Assembly: GCA_002428385.1 (NCBI GenBank) | Contig: DIWB01000045.1 | Span: 15,549 to 57,514, forward strand | DNA from: Bacteroidales bacterium UBA6117 | GTDB taxonomy: Bacteria > Bacteroidota > Bacteroidia > Bacteroidales > VadinHA17 | DNA: 41,966 bases | Reading direction: 5' to 3' | Part shown: one piece after another, positions 27,601-35,055 of the stretch | Position numbering within the stretch: position 1 is the stretch's first letter | Layout: each line of letters starts with the position of its first letter | The notes under the pieces: model-generated | What the model was told of the DNA's origin: nothing | Seen by the model: only the letters and a program-made list of their open reading frames with translations | Database searches by the model: none | Program-made: the position numbers and the translations under genes

Positions 27601-28955
27601 CGGCCGATGCAGGCATGGTAACACGGATAGAGGCGTTTCTCGACAGTCTGAAAGGATCGGAACAAAATGAGAGAAAGGAAACCGTAGTGTACAGGCCAAG
27701 GCCAGGTCTTTCATCTCCATCAAAGGACAGGGTACTGTACTTCCCCTATATGAATGACGGCGCCTATATGATAGCAGCCGCCGCCCGCAGCATTGGCATC
27801 CACTCAGAGGTTCTTCCAAAACAGACCGAGGAAGAAATTGCAATCGGAAGAAAATACACCTCATCCAAAGAGTGTTTCCCGATGATATGCACCACCGGAA
27901 GCTTTTTAAAAAAACTCAGTGAGCCCGGCGCCAACCCGTCAAAAATGTGCTTTTTCATGCCCGACCACAATGGACCCTGCCGGTTCGGACAGTACAACCA
28001 GTTCCACAGGATACTGTTTGACCGCCTCGGTTTCGAAAAGGCTGAACTTATCACCCCGTCAAATGACACATCCTATCAGGATGTGGCCGGTGAGCACGGA
28101 CAGAAGTTCAGGATAAGGGCATGGAAGGGATTCCTCGCCGCCGACTATATCCGGAAAATACACAGGGAGATCAGGCCGTACGAGATCAACAGGGGTGAAA
28201 CCGACAGGCTTTACGAGGATGCAATACACCGTCTTGAGAGGTGCATTGAAAAGGGCGCCTCCGGCCTTCATCGGGAGCTTGCTGACATAGCCGGCGACTT
28301 TGTAGCAATACCGGTTGACAGGAGCGTCAGAAAGCCCGTGGTTGGTATTATAGGTGAGATCTTCATGCGCGACAATGCCGGATGCAACGGGAACATCTCA
28401 AACCGGCTGGAGGAACTTGGCCTTGAAGTTCTGGTCGGACCGTTCTCCGAATGGATTGTCTACTCAACCCACAGGTTCACCCGCGACAGTAAATGGAAGA
28501 ATGACAAAACAGGTATAATAAAATCGAAGATCCAGGGAGTTGGCCAGGAAGTGATCTCGAGGATGCTGACGAGAGGAATAAAAAAATTCACCGATCACGA
28601 AAAAGATGTTTCGCTTCATGATATGCTGAGGCTTTCGAACAAATATGTAAGTGAATTTTACGACGGCGACCCGCCGATTGCTCTTGGGACCTCGGTGGCG
28701 CTTGCAGAAAGGGGTGTTTCGGGTATGGCGGCAATACTTCCCTTTACCTGCATGCCGGGAACCCTTGTGGCATCCCTCAGCGATTCATTCAGAAAGGATC
28801 ATGACAACATTCCTTTCATAAACATTGCCTATGACGGTCAGGATTCAGTATCGCTCGATACAAGGCTTCAGGCTTTTGCCTTCCAGGTAAAGGAGTATGC
28901 TGAATCGGGGCAAAAGCTGAAAAAGACCCGAAAAACGACCCCGGCAACGTTATAA
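24681..28955 (+). CDS. Giant acyl-CoA dehydratase activase-like protein (two BcrAD/BadFG ATPase domains plus DUF2229 region)
   Basis: A 1424-residue cytosolic protein. Two ASKHA-type ATPase domains come first. Domain one (about 16-275) starts YLGLDIGSVSLNTVIL and has Cys144 (SICAAGTGSF) and Cys184 (GRCSVFAKSD). Domain two (about 330-590) starts YLGVDVGSLSTNVVLID and has Cys457 and Cys497 in the same motifs. In 2-hydroxyacyl-CoA dehydratase activators these cysteines hold a 4Fe-4S cluster bridging a dimer, so here one chain may mimic the dimer. A Cys-rich stretch (CKSCANNCEIRK) leads into the DUF2229 region (about 680-900). A dehydratase-subunit-like C-terminal region with more conserved cysteines follows. 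The family couples ATP to low-potential electron transfer. The substrate is unknown, and no HgdA/B or electron-donor genes adjoin it. Confidence 0.88.
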   Translation: MVEKDSRFNPESKKFYLGLDIGSVSLNTVILNDRFSIIEDFYDYVHGRPFNVLRDRLDAILKQYPPDLFAGTAVTGTGGRLTTSLIGGVFINEIIAQAASAGTLYPEARTVIEIGGEDSKLILLEKDPANGHSRLVDFEMNSICAAGTGSFLDQQARRIGVAIEKEFGEMALKSVDPPRIAGRCSVFAKSDMIHHQQIATPLHDIVAGLCFALARNFRSNVAKSREFKKPVIFSGGVAANAGMVRAFRDILSLNGDELIIPDHHASMGAIGAVMHACTNNLEMNHFKGLKDLDAYLGKATGNFRSLPPLVESEAVYDKKVHFRKNGTEKIPVYLGVDVGSLSTNVVLIDPDHRVIARRYLPTAGKPLEAIRRGISEINEETGNDVEVLGAGTTGSGRYLTGDFIGADTIRNEITAQATAAIDYDPTVDTIFEIGGQDSKYISIEKGVVVDFEMNKVCAAGTGSFLEEQAEKLNINIIEEFGLMALKAESPVKLGDRCTVFMESDLNTCVQKGARKDNMVGGLAYSIVYNYLEKVVGDRKIGNKIFFQGGVTNNKAVVAAFEHVTGKKITIPPHFDVTGAIGAAILAQKEMHGGGKTKFKGFGISNVEYEVSRFVCKSCANNCEIRKVKIAGEQKSLFYGGRCEKYETDSRKKEENNIPNLFRKRTEMLMEGYKEGSGNGPTIGIPRALMVFYQQFPFWRTFFEKLGFRVILSKESDKQLVTKSIETITTEICLPVELMHGHVMDLFEKGADYIFLPFIVNAKFREGNKTFNCNCPWIQTYPFMVKAALRGKVDESKLLIPTLHFRFFERALVKEMTQYFGSRFGIGRKEIRNAIYEADQAQVTFEQSLISFGKEALSRIPDNCRPVVLLGRPYNGTDPHLNLNLIEKLIAQDVMPIPLDMLDLTPYNIFANYRNMYWPNGQKIVAAAQHVAKTEGLYAVYISNFRCGPDSFIWHYITEELKGKPFLHLEVDEHSADAGMVTRIEAFLDSLKGSEQNERKETVVYRPRPGLSSPSKDRVLYFPYMNDGAYMIAAAARSIGIHSEVLPKQTEEEIAIGRKYTSSKECFPMICTTGSFLKKLSEPGANPSKMCFFMPDHNGPCRFGQYNQFHRILFDRLGFEKAELITPSNDTSYQDVAGEHGQKFRIRAWKGFLAADYIRKIHREIRPYEINRGETDRLYEDAIHRLERCIEKGASGLHRELADIAGDFVAIPVDRSVRKPVVGIIGEIFMRDNAGCNGNISNRLEELGLEVLVGPFSEWIVYSTHRFTRDSKWKNDKTGIIKSKIQGVGQEVISRMLTRGIKKFTDHEKDVSLHDMLRLSNKYVSEFYDGDPPIALGTSVALAERGVSGMAAILPFTCMPGTLVASLSDSFRKDHDNIPFINIAYDGQDSVSLDTRLQAFAFQVKEYAESGQKLKKTRKTTPATL

Positions 28956-28992
28956 CATTGTTATAACAACGTTATTACAATGTTATAACATA
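28949..28992. repeat. Four tandem 11-bp repeats (GTTATAACA core) at a gene end
   Basis: Copies of GTTATaACA start at 28949, 28960, 28971 and 28982, exactly 11 bases apart; only the third has a T for A change. The first copy contains the ATPase stop codon. Because each core is near-palindromic, the block also forms two 19-base arms (28949-28967 and 28971-28989) that are inverted repeats with one mismatch. It lies between two convergent genes, so it may act as a terminator-like structure or as a protein-binding array. Confidence 0.8.
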
Positions 28993-29051
28993 GCCAGCCG
29001 TCATGCCTGAGAGTCCGGAAACATGAAATTCAGGGAAAGTGGAAAAAATCA

Positions 29052-30179
29052 TCAAATGAGTTTGAAGCCCAGTGAGGAAATAAGTGATCTGGCCTCTTCC
29101 GTTCCGTCTCTTAATTCAATCGAGTAGCTGGGGAACTCTCGCCGGAGAGGGTAATTTTCTCTCTCCTTTTCAAATCGTGAAGGGTCAAACCTCAGTCTGA
29201 CGTCGTCAGCCATTATGTTATATGAATGGTTTACTGCTCTTCCGGCAATCTCATCAAGGCTTTTTCCATGGCATTCGATAACAAGCATCGGATCTGCCGG
29301 CTCAGGGACTTCAGACGGAAACCATTCTTTGAGGGGAATATCAAAAAACCTGCAGAGTTCATTCACCACCATTGAGGTGCCGTTGGCTTTGCCATCGGCG
29401 GAATAACCAGCGATGTGAGGCGTGGCCAGGAAAGCCATATGCATGAGAGTGATATCAATCTCAGGCTCCTTTTCCCAGACATCCAGTACGGCTCCTGCAA
29501 TACGTCCCCCTGTCAGAGCTTCCTTAAGGGCTTCAGGTTCAACAACCTCGCCCCTGGAGGAGTTAATCAGCCATGCCCCTTTTTTCACCTTGCCAAGAGT
29601 ATTCGCGTCAATCAGGTGGAAGGTATTATCCTTTCCGCCGCTATTCAGCGGAACATGCAATGTGATAATATCTGATTCTTCAAGTACCTGTTCAATGCTG
29701 ACGAAATCATCCTTCTTTTCCTTTCTTTGCCGGGGAGGGTCATTTAACAGTACCTTCATTCCAAGCGTCTTAGCCAGCTTCTGAACCTTTGATCCCACAT
29801 TCCCGACGCCGATAATTCCAATGGTTAATCTGCTCAGCGAGAGCCCCGATTCTGAAGATATCCTCATCAGGGCAGCAGCTATGTACTGCATTACGGAAGA
29901 GGAATTGCAACCGGGGGCATTTGTCCAGCGGATATTGTTTGCATTGCAAAAACCCGCATCAATATGATCGAATCCGATTGTGGCCGTGCCGATGAACCGC
30001 ACCCTGGTGCCTGAAAGAAGATCGGAGCTGCACTTAGTCCGGGTTCGCACAAGGAGTGCATCAGAATCCATTATGGCATCTCTGTCAATCTGACTGCCCG
30101 GAAGATAGGTAATCCGGGCAAAGGGTTCAAGAACCCCTTTCAGGAACGGGATCTTATTGTCAGCTGTTATCCTGATCAT
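29052..30179 (-). CDS. pdxB: Erythronate-4-phosphate dehydrogenase
   Basis: A 375-residue D-2-hydroxyacid dehydrogenase for the second step of DXP-dependent pyridoxal phosphate synthesis. The start at 30179 (MIRITADNKIPFL) matches the family's usual N-terminus; an ATG 14 codons upstream is less likely. The NAD domain has GIIGVGNVGSKVQKLAKTLG. The catalytic set is Arg in INSSRGEVVEPEAL, Glu in DVWEKEP and His in ATPHIAGYS. The PdxB-specific features are the N-terminal FIGTATIGFDHID, APGCNSSSVMQYI and a C-terminal dimerisation domain of about 90 residues. It converges on the giant ATPase gene. No other pdx gene is in the window. Confidence 0.92.
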   Translation of the reverse strand: MIRITADNKIPFLKGVLEPFARITYLPGSQIDRDAIMDSDALLVRTRTKCSSDLLSGTRVRFIGTATIGFDHIDAGFCNANNIRWTNAPGCNSSSVMQYIAAALMRISSESGLSLSRLTIGIIGVGNVGSKVQKLAKTLGMKVLLNDPPRQRKEKKDDFVSIEQVLEESDIITLHVPLNSGGKDNTFHLIDANTLGKVKKGAWLINSSRGEVVEPEALKEALTGGRIAGAVLDVWEKEPEIDITLMHMAFLATPHIAGYSADGKANGTSMVVNELCRFFDIPLKEWFPSEVPEPADPMLVIECHGKSLDEIAGRAVNHSYNIMADDVRLRFDPSRFEKERENYPLRREFPSYSIELRDGTEEARSLISSLGFKLI

Positions 30180-30310
30180 TGGTTCAGATTGTCGCTGAAA
30201 GGTAATAAATTTTAGTTCCAATCGGATTTAAAAACCGAATTTTATGACATAAAGGCCTGAATTTGCGCACTGCTGTTTTTAGGTCCGGTTTTTGTAATTA
30301 TCACGACATA

Positions 30311-30341
30311 TTGATACTTCTTTTATAATTTAGTATCTTTG
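30311..30341 (+). promoter_or_regulatory. Promoter of the secreted coiled-coil protein gene
   Basis: TTG at 30311 is followed after 20 bases by TATCTTTG at 30334, an exact TAnnTTTG element at standard Bacteroidota spacing. The start site would be near 30348, leaving a leader of about 165 bases that contains the inverted repeat at 30420-30484. Confidence 0.65.
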
Positions 30342-30419
30342 TTATCACGATTATCTGTTTATCTATTTATTTGGATATTTAGACAAACCTAGTTAAGTTT
30401 GAGTAAATAATACAATACC

Positions 30420-30484
30420 ATGAAACCCACATGAATCAAATACACAAATCATATGTATGTAATTATCAAACATGTGGGTTCCAT
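30420..30484 (+). repeat. Long-loop inverted repeat in the mRNA leader
   Basis: Arms ATGAAACCCACATG (30420-30433) and CATGTGGGTTCCAT (30471-30484) pair over 14 bases with one mismatch, across a 37-base AT-rich loop. It lies 29 bases before the start codon of the coiled-coil protein gene. It could fold in the leader RNA or be a small inserted palindromic element. Confidence 0.65.
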
Positions 30485-30513
30485 CAGACCATTAAATTAA
30501 AAATCATATTCTG

Positions 30514-31410
30514 ATGAAACTAAAAATTACAGTATTACTCTTTGCCTTACTGCCTCTGATTGCAGTAAATGCACAGAAACCAATAGTCCTTTCAGAGGAC
30601 TCGATCCAGATAGGCAAATCATATATTCCATGCCTGTCGGTGACTATACCTGAAGCAGATTTCGATGTTGTCCTCAAGGACTGGATCAGGGAGATAGAGT
30701 CAGGAACAAAATCAAAAGTTGTCAACGAAAATGGCGAAATGTCGATTTTCGGCGCCAGAATCAGGAAGATCGATGCCGGTGATATCAATGTTTACAGCAA
30801 GCTTGTCAAACTCGATTCGATGCTTCAGCTTTTTGCATCCTTTGAAGTCAGGAAGGACGAGTACATTGAAAGTGCAACAGGAAGCCCTGCTTTCGTCAGC
30901 GCCCAGGAATTCATGAAGGAATTCGCAAAGAATAAATACATCGATGTTGCCAGGAGCCAGGCTGATGCGGAAGAAAAGAAGCTGAAAGATCTTCAGAGGG
31001 AGCTTTCATCGCTCGAGAGTGAAAAATCCAGAATGCAAAAGAACATTCAGTCGAACAACTCCAGAATATCCTCTGAGAATGAGAACATCATACTTCAGAA
31101 CAATGAATTGAACACTGTGACTGCAGCAATTGCGGAACAAAACCGTCTGTTTTTAACAATGGAGGAAGGGCCTGCAAAGGATGAGCTCGAAAAACAGATA
31201 AAAGAACTTGAGAAGCGAAAAAAGGGAGCAGAGAAGACTGTCAAAAAAGCTGAGAAAAAAATAGGCAAGGCTGATACCTCAATTGATCAGGCAACAGGCG
31301 ACATCCCAAGAAACGAAAGGATGCAGGAAAAGGTTAAGGAGCAGATCGCTGCCCAGGATGCTGTTTATCAGAAATATGCTGAAAAACTGAAAAGGATCAG
31401 GGCTTACTGA
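30514..31410 (+). CDS. Secreted coiled-coil protein of unknown function
   Basis: A 298-residue protein whose signal peptide ends near AVNAQ, so it is exported. Residues about 25-145 form a compact alpha/beta region (IQIGKSYIPCLSVTIPEADF, DVVLKDWIREIESG). Residues about 150-295 are a very charged long coiled coil with Lys/Glu heptads (KQIKELEKRKKGAEKTVKK). It has no membrane helix, lipobox or catalytic motif that I recognise. It has its own strong promoter and leader. It stands alone between pdxB (divergent) and a repeat island. A structural or periplasmic scaffolding role is possible, but I do not assign one. Confidence 0.8.
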   Translation: MKLKITVLLFALLPLIAVNAQKPIVLSEDSIQIGKSYIPCLSVTIPEADFDVVLKDWIREIESGTKSKVVNENGEMSIFGARIRKIDAGDINVYSKLVKLDSMLQLFASFEVRKDEYIESATGSPAFVSAQEFMKEFAKNKYIDVARSQADAEEKKLKDLQRELSSLESEKSRMQKNIQSNNSRISSENENIILQNNELNTVTAAIAEQNRLFLTMEEGPAKDELEKQIKELEKRKKGAEKTVKKAEKKIGKADTSIDQATGDIPRNERMQEKVKEQIAAQDAVYQKYAEKLKRIRAY

Positions 31411-31489
31411 AACGTAATTTTGGAAAACCCCTAATCTTAATACACTTCTTTTTTAGAGTTGTATCACTTCTTTTCCATTTTAGGTTCTA

Positions 31490-31549
31490 CCCCCCAACCC
31501 CCCTACCTTGCTCCGCCGAAGCGGCTACGCGAAGGCGCAGAAGGGGGGG
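31490..31549. repeat. C-run/G-run element with inner palindrome
   Basis: Two CCCCCC runs (31490-31495 and 31498-31503) face a GGGGGGG run (31543-31549). Between them CTCCGCCGAAGCGG and GCGAAGGCGCAG form a GC-rich imperfect stem. On the minus strand the element reads like the G-rich tract at 32145-32237 with an extra palindrome inserted, so the two may be copies in opposite orientation. Confidence 0.55.
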
Positions 31550-31705
31550 CTTTATTCTTTAACATATTGACTTTAACCGCACTAACGCCAACTTTTGTTC
31601 TGTATACGTGAGAGCCTTACCATGGATACCTTAATGTATATTCACCCCTCTGCCGAATTAATAATGAGTCATCTGGCACAATTAATGTAAAAGTGGATAC
31701 TTCGA

Positions 31706-31815
31706 CCAGGATGAGATCCCTCGCCTGAGTGGTCCTTGATTACTCTTTTTCCGCGTTGATTGTCTTCCATATGGGGATAGCCTCCATTATCCGATATCAA
31801 CCGGCGAGGGATGAC
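31706..31815 (-). repeat. GTCATCCC-type palindromic repeat, copy A
   Basis: Read on the minus strand, it runs GTCATCCCTCGCC, a 77-base interior, then GGCGAGGGATCTCATCCTGG. The perfect 10-bp arms are at 31716-31725 and 31803-31812. It shares its outer bases with copy B at 31927-31969, which lies on the other strand. Confidence 0.65.
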
Positions 31816-31829
31816 AAGCGCCCTGGAGG

Positions 31830-31914
31830 TGTCAGGGGGTGAGGCCGCGGCGAGTGAATCATTCCCAAAAGGGCAGGATTGAGGCTCTCGCCGCGGCCTC
31901 ACCCCCCCATGACA
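31830..31914. repeat. Large GC-rich inverted repeat
   Basis: The left arm at 31830-31854 (TGTCAGGGGGTGAGGCCGCG and five more) pairs with the right arm at 31887-31914. They match over 25 bases apart from three extra bases in the C-run, around a 32-base loop. Such a stem would be very stable in RNA and could block replication or transcription. Confidence 0.8.
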
Positions 31915-31926
31915 ACCATGCACCAT

Positions 31927-31969
31927 GTCATCCCGCATCCCGGTTGCTTACGGGATGCGGGATCTCCTG
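31927..31969 (+). repeat. GTCATCCC-type palindromic repeat, copy B
   Basis: Perfect 13-bp arms ATCCCGCATCCCG (31930-31942) and CGGGATGCGGGAT (31951-31963) close an eight-base loop. They are framed by GTCATCCC and GGGATCTCCTG. This frame is the form of a widespread class of bacterial intergenic palindromes. Confidence 0.8.
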
Positions 31970-32144
31970 AACAGGCTCTGAATAACAAAAACAAGTCTTT
32001 TAGCGAAATCACCCGGGCAGTGTGCCGCACTAATTGTCACAAGTCAGGATTCCCAGACTTGCATTGGCTTTAGATCCGGAAAAAGTAAACTATCTGAGCA
32101 AAGATGCTTCCCGAACTACCATATCGCTCATTATTAATTCTTTA

Positions 32145-32237
32145 AGCCCCCTTTGGGGGGTTTAGGGGTAAAAAAGGTAAGGGGGGTTTGGGGGTAAAAA
32201 TGGGAAAGGGGGTTGGGGATTAAAAAAGGTAAGGGAG
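32145..32237 (+). repeat. G-run tract with G-quadruplex potential
   Basis: The tract starts CCCCCTTTGGGGGG and continues with repeated units of the type GGGG-TAAAAA-GG. Between 32181 and 32218, runs of 6, 5, 3, 5 and 4 G are separated by 3, 7, 3 and 2 bases, which meets the usual quadruplex rule. It lies about 60 bases past the S46 peptidase stop codon. Confidence 0.7.
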
Positions 32238-32298
32238 TAAGGATAACACGAATACCTGTTTTTCCTCACCAGGGAAGATAATCGTATTTCGTATTTTT

Positions 32299-34470
32299 TT
32301 ATTCGATGATAGTCATTTCATCAAGCAGGTAGCCCGCCCCTGCAAATTTATCTATGATGAACAGGGCAAATCTTATATCCAGGCTTATATTGCGGCTCTG
32401 CTCAGGATTAAAGGCCAGATCGCTGGCCACTCCTTCCCATGCCCTGTCGAAATTTATACCTATCAGATAACCATCGGCATTGATTACCGGGCTTCCGGAG
32501 TTTCCGCCTGTAGTATGATTATCTGCTATGAAACACACAGGCATCTCTCCGTTACGACCGTAACGCCCGTAATCGCGCTTTGCATATAACTCCTTCAACC
32601 GGGAGGGCACATTGTAATCATAGATTTCAGGATTGTCTTTCTCAATTATACCCTTTAAAGTTGAAACGGGTTTGAAATATACAGCATCTTCGGAATAGTA
32701 GCCTTTAACACTTCCGAACGACACCCTGAGGGTGGAATTGGCATCAGGGTAGAAAATCCTGGCGCTGTCATATTCCATCTGGGCTGTCATGTAGCGTTTG
32801 TTTAGTTTCTGAAGTTCGCTGTTTATGCGCGCAAGTTCCGGCAGCACATTTCCGGAAATGAAGCTTGAAACATCCACTGCAAGCCTGTAAAAAGGATCCT
32901 TTTCAAGTTTTTTCAGAGAAGATCTTCCGAATTTTTTCAAAAAGGAATCAAACCTTTGCTGGTCGGCGAATACTGAATTGTCATACAAGCCCGGTGCAAT
33001 GGAATAGAAGTCGCCTCCAGTAATCTTTTTCAGCTTCAGATACTCCGGTGAAAGCCATTTTGAATCAAGTGTTTCCCCGTACATGGCAAGCATAGCGGCA
33101 AACAGTTGCTGATCGGTGGCCCTGTTGTAATCCTTGAAAAATCCGGCAGCATATTCTGAGATGGCTTCCTTAGTTTTCATGACAATCTGAGCATCAGGCG
33201 CCTGGCCCTGCCTGTAAAGGGATGCCAGTTCATATGCTCTTCTTGCGAGCACAACAGCCTCAATACCATTAAAGACCTCACTGGTATAATTGTTTACGAG
33301 TGTGTACTCTTTCAGACCTTCATAAAGATCCCTGTAGGCCGGAAGGATATCGCCATACCTGAGTCTTCTTTCGTTATCGGATCTGATCCATTCAGTCAGT
33401 CTGGATTCATATTCCTGTTTCTGCCCTATGGTGTTCATTTTTTCGAGTCCCTGCATCTCTCCTATCCATTTCTTCCATGAATTTGATATTCCCGCTTTCT
33501 TTGAGGAATACTGAATCCGGATAAGAGGATCCGATTCCATTGCCTTATCTATTATCTCAAGCTTCCTGGCCCTGATACCCACCATTGCCGGATTGATATG
33601 ATTTTTTACCATATCAATGTGATATGAAGGAACATATTCAGATGTTCTTCCGGGATAACCAAAAACCATAGTGAAATCGCCCTCGTTCACTCCCTTCAGA
33701 GAAACCGGGAAGTAATATCCGGGATTATACGGAACATTATCGGGGGAATAAGAAGCAGGTTTATTGTTTTTATCGGCATAAACCCTGAATAGGGAAAAGT
33801 CGCCTGTATGCCTCGGCCAGACCCAGTTGTCGGTATCACCGCCGAATTTCCCGATGGCCGAAGGAGGGGCTCCCACAAGCCTTACATCCATGAAAGTTTC
33901 ATTTATAAAAAGGAAATACTGGTTGCCCATAAAAAACGGCCTTACTACGGCACTGTAGCCGGTTCCCTCCACAGCAGAAGACTGGAGGTCGGCGATGCGG
34001 GAAGAGATAAGCTTATCGCGCTCCTGGGCAGGCATTTCATCAGTTATACCCTGAAGAACTTTTTCGGTCACATCCTCCATACGTTTGAGAAGTGTTACCG
34101 TAACGCCCGGGTTAGTCAGTTCACCTTCGCGCGACATAGCCCAGAAACCGTTTGTCAGATAATCGTTTTCCAGGGTTGAATGATCCTGAATCTGACCGTA
34201 ACCGCAATGGTGGTTTGTTATCAGCAGACCGTCGCCAGAGATGAACTCTGCAGTGCAACCTCCGTTAAAGTTAACGATGGCATCCTTCATGCTGGCACGG
34301 TTGACGCTGTAAATATCCTCGGCCGACAGTCTGAATCCCTTCTCCTTCATCAGCCTGATATTGTACTTTTCAATGAGAATGGGTATCCAGATCCCCTCAT
34401 CGGGAGGTGTCGAAGCATAACTTCCCCTGATTGTCAGAACAATAAGGAGTATAAATAACAATTTCCTCAT
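32299..34470 (-). CDS. S46 family dipeptidyl-peptidase, DPP11-like (acidic P1)
   Basis: A 723-residue exported serine peptidase with a signal peptide ending near SYAS. The trypsin-like triad is His87/88 in TNHHCGYG, Asp in GGDTDNWVWPRHTGDF and Ser658 in TGGNSGSP. The family enters extracellular peptide use by removing N-terminal dipeptides. The S1 pocket position that is Arg in Asp/Glu-specific DPP11 and Gly in DPP7 is Arg676 here (GINFDRAWEG), so cleavage after acidic residues is predicted. It is the last gene of the rpoC-side string and overlaps the end of maf by four bases (ATGA). Together with the Dcp enzyme it fits a peptide-consuming lifestyle. Confidence 0.9.
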   Translation of the reverse strand: MRKLLFILLIVLTIRGSYASTPPDEGIWIPILIEKYNIRLMKEKGFRLSAEDIYSVNRASMKDAIVNFNGGCTAEFISGDGLLITNHHCGYGQIQDHSTLENDYLTNGFWAMSREGELTNPGVTVTLLKRMEDVTEKVLQGITDEMPAQERDKLISSRIADLQSSAVEGTGYSAVVRPFFMGNQYFLFINETFMDVRLVGAPPSAIGKFGGDTDNWVWPRHTGDFSLFRVYADKNNKPASYSPDNVPYNPGYYFPVSLKGVNEGDFTMVFGYPGRTSEYVPSYHIDMVKNHINPAMVGIRARKLEIIDKAMESDPLIRIQYSSKKAGISNSWKKWIGEMQGLEKMNTIGQKQEYESRLTEWIRSDNERRLRYGDILPAYRDLYEGLKEYTLVNNYTSEVFNGIEAVVLARRAYELASLYRQGQAPDAQIVMKTKEAISEYAAGFFKDYNRATDQQLFAAMLAMYGETLDSKWLSPEYLKLKKITGGDFYSIAPGLYDNSVFADQQRFDSFLKKFGRSSLKKLEKDPFYRLAVDVSSFISGNVLPELARINSELQKLNKRYMTAQMEYDSARIFYPDANSTLRVSFGSVKGYYSEDAVYFKPVSTLKGIIEKDNPEIYDYNVPSRLKELYAKRDYGRYGRNGEMPVCFIADNHTTGGNSGSPVINADGYLIGINFDRAWEGVASDLAFNPEQSRNISLDIRFALFIIDKFAGAGYLLDEMTIIE

Positions 34471-35054
34471 AACACAAATTTTTTCAGTTCACGGTATACC
34501 TGCTCAACCGGCAGGCCAACCACATTAAAGTAAGAACCTTCGATGGAGCTGCATGCGGCTATGCCAATCCATTCCTGGATACCGTATGCACCTGCCTTGT
34601 CGTAGGGTTTGTATCTGCTAATATAATGAAGTATTTCCTCATCCGTAAGTTCAGAGAACGTAACCCTCGTGGATGACTGGAAAGACACCATTTTTACGGA
34701 TGAGAGAAGGCAAACACCGGTTATCACCTCATGTGTCCTTCCTGAAATTGTCCGGATTATCCTAAGGGCATCTTCCATGTCTGCTGGTTTGGAAAGTACC
34801 TCATTGCCACACCAGACAATCGTATCGGCAGTAATGACTATCTCGTTTTCTCCTATCCCCGGGATAAAGGATTTTGCCTTTTCCTCTGCTACATAGAGAG
34901 CGATTTCGGGACCGGTCAGGTAAGCGGGATAGTACTCGTCCCAGTCTTTTGTGACCACTTCAAACTCAAGGCCGAGCTCTCTCAGCAGTTCCTGCCGCCT
35001 GGGAGACCGGGAACCAAGGATAATCCTGAATTTGTTGAGGTCATCGATCCCCAT
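34467..35054 (-). CDS. maf: Maf-family nucleoside triphosphate pyrophosphatase
   Basis: A 195-residue cytosolic protein with the Maf signature GSRSPRRQELLRELG at residues 14-28. ADTIVWCGNEVLSKP carries the catalytic Asp region, and SGRTHEVITGVCL and YDKAGAYGIQEW follow. The YF-type subfamily hydrolyses dTTP, UTP or modified pyrimidine triphosphates to monophosphates, a house-cleaning role. It lies one base after the UbiA gene and overlaps the start of the S46 peptidase gene by four bases, so all three are co-transcribed. Confidence 0.92.
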   Translation of the reverse strand: MGIDDLNKFRIILGSRSPRRQELLRELGLEFEVVTKDWDEYYPAYLTGPEIALYVAEEKAKSFIPGIGENEIVITADTIVWCGNEVLSKPADMEDALRIIRTISGRTHEVITGVCLLSSVKMVSFQSSTRVTFSELTDEEILHYISRYKPYDKAGAYGIQEWIGIAACSSIEGSYFNVVGLPVEQVYRELKKFVL

Positions 35055-35055
35055 G

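Larger units (their letters stand above)
31411..32298. other. Gene-free repeat island (888 bases) between two gene ends
   Basis: I find no credible gene here; the frames that are open cross palindromes and have no family features. The island contains at least four separate inverted repeats and two G/C-run tracts, listed individually. It separates the convergent ends of the coiled-coil protein gene and the S46 peptidase gene, a place where insertions do little harm. Confidence 0.7.

Noticed and set aside
28949..28992. CRISPR array
   Set aside because: The repeats are 11 bases and contiguous, with no spacers and no cas genes nearby.
30180..30221. Longer N-terminus for PdxB
   Set aside because: The extra 14 residues are not part of the family; MIRITADNKIPFL aligns with the usual start.
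31669..32073. Two small overlapping open frames inside the repeat island
   Set aside because: They run through palindromes and G/C runs, lack family features and start signals, and oppose each other. Treated as chance frames.
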